In this document: positions 6,509-8,013 of the stretch, in pieces
Layout: each line of letters starts with the position of its first letter
Position numbering within the stretch: position 1 is the stretch's first letter
DNA from: Actinomycetota bacterium
Lineage (GTDB): Bacteria; Actinomycetota; Actinomycetes; S36-B12; UBA10799
DNA length: 8,013 bases
Assembly (NCBI GenBank): GCA_030837445.1
Contig: JAUPKM010000466.1
Location: forward strand, 1 to 8,013
Direction of reading: 5' to 3'
Made by a program: the position numbers and the translations under genes
The notes under the pieces: model-generated
Database searches by the model: none
What the model was told of the DNA's origin: nothing
The model's input: the letters and a program-made list of their open reading frames with translations, nothing else

Positions 6509-6514
6509 ACAGTA
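6509..6514 (-). promoter_or_regulatory. -10 hexamer for the ABC exporter operon, leaderless geometry
   Basis: On the minus strand TACTGT ends 6 bases before the ATG at 6502, the same spacing as at the AI-2E gene. A weak -35-like TTGCCT (6535-6530) is 15 bases upstream. No Shine-Dalgarno sequence precedes this ATG. Confidence 0.45.
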
Positions 6515-6557
6515 GAGCCATCCGGCGACAGGCAAACCCTTTCGGCGGAGGGGATGC

Positions 6558-6586
6558 GCGACAACATTCTCCACTGTGTCTATATT
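6558..6586 (+). promoter_or_regulatory. Promoter for the importer operon
   Basis: GCGACA (6558-6563, four of six to TTGACA) and TATATT (6581-6586, five of six to TATAAT) are separated by 17 bases, the best promoter match in the window. The transcript would start near 6593 and carry a leader of about 44 bases to the ATG at 6637. A weaker alternative is TTGTCT (6585-6590) with TAGCGT (6607-6612), spacer 16. Confidence 0.55.
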
Positions 6587-6601
6587 GTCTATAGGCACAG
6601 T
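6573..6601. promoter_or_regulatory. 29-bp operator palindrome controlling the importer operon
   Basis: The left arm is ACTGTG, one mismatched base, then CTATA (6573-6584). After a 5-base centre TTGTC the right arm is TATAG, the mismatched base, then CACAGT (6590-6601). Eleven of twelve positions per arm pair. It completely covers the -10 TATATT and the predicted transcription start, so a bound dimer would block transcription. It also contains a direct repeat TGTCTATA at 6577 and 6586. AT-rich bases here contrast with the GC-rich surroundings. The regulator is not in the window. Confidence 0.7.
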
Positions 6602-6625
6602 AGGGTTAGCGTACCCAGACCTAGT

Positions 6626-6632
6626 AGGAGGT
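6626..6632 (+). promoter_or_regulatory. Strong ribosome binding site fixing the solute-binding protein start
   Basis: AGGAGGT, a full match to the anti-Shine-Dalgarno core, ends 4 bases before the ATG at 6637. It decides the start of a protein whose N-terminus is otherwise unusually long before the signal helix, and is the strongest such site in the window. Confidence 0.75.
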
Positions 6633-6636
6633 AGAC

Positions 6637-7764
6637 ATGGCAAGTGGTGACGCAGCAACCAACACGACGCTCAAGGAAGTTGGCGGTCGGCTGCGCGCGG
6701 TGCTGATGGCTATCACCGCGATCGTGCTGGTTGGGCTGGTTGCTGCCTGCGGGTCGTCGAGTTCCGCCAGTCCCGGCGGCTCCGACGCTGCGGGCGGCGG
6801 TTCCTCCGGCACCGAGGTGCGGCTCGGCTTCTTCCCCAACGTGAACCACGCGCCTGCCCTGATCGGCGCCCAGGAGGGCACCTTCGCCGCAGCCCTCAAA
6901 CCGCTCGGCGCAACCGTCAAGCCCACCTTGTTCAACGCCGGACCGGAGGCGGTCACGGCCCTCTTCTCCGACTCGCTGGACATCGCCTACATCGGGCCTA
7001 ACCCCACCGTGAATGCGTTCGTCGAGTCCAAGGGTGAGGCCGTTCGAGTGATCGCGGGAGCCGCATCCGGCGGAGCCGCGCTGGTGGTCAAGCCCGGGAT
7101 CAACTCGGCCGCCGAGCTGAAGGGCAAGACACTGGCGACACCGCAGTTGGGAAACACCCAGGACGTCGCGCTGCGGTACTGGCTCAAGCAGCAGGGAATC
7201 ACCACCAACAAGGACGGCGGCGGTGACGTCTCGATCAAGCCGCAGAGCAACTCCGAAGGCTTGACCGCGTACGGTTCCGGCCAGATCGACGGAGCCTGGG
7301 TGCCCGAACCCTGGGTGTCCGAGTACGTCAAGAAGGGTGCCAAAGTGCTGGTGAACGAGAACAGTCTCTGGCCCGACGGGAAGTTCGTCACCACCAATGT
7401 CATAGTCCGGACGAAGTTCCTGCAGGAGCACCCCGACCTAGTGGCCGCCTTCCTTTCCGGCCATGTCGCGACGCTGAAGACGATCGTCGCAGATCCCGGC
7501 AAGGCGCAGGCCGACACCATCGCCTCGCTGCAGGAGCTGACCGGGAAGGCGCCCGCCGCGGATGTCGTCGCCTCGGCGTGGAAGCAGATCACCTTCACCT
7601 CGGACCCGTTGCAGGCAACCCTGGTGGCCAGTGCGCAGCATGCGATCGACGTCGGACTGCTCAACTCCGAGGAGTTCGACGGCGCTGGTGATCCCACGAA
7701 GCTGTACGACCTTGGGCCGTTGAACAAGGTGCTCACCTCGAACGGGCAGCCGACCGTCTCATGA
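6637..7764 (+). CDS. ABC transporter solute-binding lipoprotein, SsuA/TauA/NMT1-type (nitrate/sulfonate/taurine class)
   Basis: This 375-residue protein should bind its ligand outside the membrane and deliver it to an uptake ABC permease. A signal peptide with hydrophobic core AVLMAITAIVLVGLV (21-35) ends in the lipobox VAAC, so Cys38 would be lipidated. A Ser/Gly linker follows to about residue 59. The two-lobed domain starts with VRLGFFPNVNHAPALIGAQE (61-80) and includes DIAYIGPNPTVNAF (115-128), ASGGAALVVKPG (143-154), LKGKTLATPQLGNTQDVALR (161-180) and IDGAWVPEPW (217-226). These blocks are typical of the SsuA/ThiY-like family. The n-region before the helix is about 20 residues, longer than usual, but the strong ribosome binding site supports it. 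The ATG of the next gene overlaps its TGA. Aliphatic sulfonates are my first guess; nitrate, taurine or pyrimidine precursors cannot be excluded. Confidence 0.88.
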   Translation: MASGDAATNTTLKEVGGRLRAVLMAITAIVLVGLVAACGSSSSASPGGSDAAGGGSSGTEVRLGFFPNVNHAPALIGAQEGTFAAALKPLGATVKPTLFNAGPEAVTALFSDSLDIAYIGPNPTVNAFVESKGEAVRVIAGAASGGAALVVKPGINSAAELKGKTLATPQLGNTQDVALRYWLKQQGITTNKDGGGDVSIKPQSNSEGLTAYGSGQIDGAWVPEPWVSEYVKKGAKVLVNENSLWPDGKFVTTNVIVRTKFLQEHPDLVAAFLSGHVATLKTIVADPGKAQADTIASLQELTGKAPAADVVASAWKQITFTSDPLQATLVASAQHAIDVGLLNSEEFDGAGDPTKLYDLGPLNKVLTSNGQPTVS

Positions 7765-8013
7765 CCAAGACAGCTCTCACCCTGCGCGGGGTCAGCAAGT
7801 CCTTCGGGAACGGTGACGACTCGGTCGTGGCGATGTCGGAAGTGGATCTGACGCTGGCCGCCGGAGAGTTTCTGACGGTGGTCGGCGCCTCCGGTTGCGG
7901 TAAGAGCACGATGCTCGGAATCGCCCCCGGACTGGAGGAGCCGACGACCGGCACCGTGGAACTCAACGGCACTGTGGCGTTGATGTTCCAGGACGCCACC
8001 CTGTTGCCCTGGT
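7761..8013 (+). CDS. ABC importer ATP-binding protein, SsuB/TauB/NrtD-type (truncated by window end)
   Basis: Eighty-four residues of the N-terminus are visible. They show the A-loop region VSKSFG (11-16), Walker A GASGCGKST (42-50, with Ala where Pro is common) and the Q-loop MFQDATLLPW (75-84). The Q-loop wording and the short stretch between GTVELNG and MFQD, without the GPGxDR insert seen in TauB and NrtD, look most like SsuB. The segment GIAPGLEE (53-60) departs from the usual RLxAGLE. The start overlaps the preceding stop as ATGA, so the gene is translated by coupling with the solute-binding protein. The signature, Walker B and H-loop lie beyond the window, as presumably does the permease gene. 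Confidence 0.88.
   Translation, partial: MTKTALTLRGVSKSFGNGDDSVVAMSEVDLTLAAGEFLTVVGASGCGKSTMLGIAPGLEEPTTGTVELNGTVALMFQDATLLPW

Noticed and set aside
6573..6601. The palindrome as a McbR-type (TAGAC-N6-GTCTA) or IdeR/DtxR-type iron box
   Set aside because: The TAGAC/GTCTA elements here are direct, not inverted with a 6-base spacer, and no TTAGGTTAG-like iron box is present.
5570..6634. A 354-codon plus-strand frame opposite the exporter ATPase
   Set aside because: It lies antisense to a gene with intact Walker and signature motifs and has no recognisable domain or ribosome binding site.
6503..6658. N-terminal extension of the exporter ATPase by up to 52 residues
   Set aside because: The extension would run through the importer operator and promoter, has no domain content, and the -10 hexamer at 6514-6509 fits the ATG at 6502.
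1..8013. Mobile elements, CRISPR arrays, tRNA or rRNA genes, and defence or toxin-antitoxin modules
   Set aside because: Reading both strands I found no transposase or integrase motif, no regularly spaced repeats and no cloverleaf or rRNA-like sequence; the genes are ordinary transport and metabolic types.

Overview
The window is a stretch of ordinary-looking chromosome from a high-GC Gram-positive bacterium, most likely an actinomycete (Actinomycetota). The reasons are the strong G/C bias at third codon positions, GTG starts, a HisA/PriA-fold protein, and several genes whose -10-like hexamer (TANNNT or close to it) sits only 6-8 bases before the start codon. That last pattern suggests leaderless transcripts, which are common in actinobacteria. 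I see no rRNA or tRNA genes, insertion sequences, CRISPR arrays or phage genes.

Layout from left to right. At 1-168 is the end of a gene (or a 44-residue small ORF) of unknown function. At 218-1012 is a HisA/HisF-fold TIM-barrel protein in which both aspartates known to be catalytic in PriA are replaced by glutamate; it is probably a paralogue and not the housekeeping histidine enzyme. At 1074-2312 is an AI-2E/PerM-family membrane protein. A 285-base intergenic region follows, holding a possible antisense small ORF, a GC-rich inverted repeat and a promoter with an operator-like palindrome. At 2598-4100 is a 14-helix (DHA2, EmrB/QacA-type) drug-efflux MFS transporter. It converges on a two-gene minus-strand operon of a putative ABC exporter: a permease at 4125-5708 and an ATPase at 5684-6502, which overlap by 25 bases.

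Upstream of the exporter ATPase is a 134-base divergent intergenic region. It contains a 29-bp near-perfect palindrome that covers the -10 of a good promoter reading rightward. That promoter drives an uptake ABC transporter of the nitrate/sulfonate/taurine class: a lipoprotein solute-binding protein at 6637-7764, overlapping by ATGA the start of an SsuB/TauB/NrtD-type ATPase at 7761, which runs off the window end. A permease gene would be expected just outside.

Most of the window encodes transport across the membrane: AI-2E protein, MFS efflux, ABC export and ABC import. The parts that deserve a second look are the active-site-altered HisA paralogue, the strong operator before the importer, the operator-like palindrome before the efflux pump, the repeated leaderless start architecture, and an unexplained 12-bp perfect hairpin inside the 3' end of the AI-2E gene. 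I do not see evidence for a wholly new multi-gene system.
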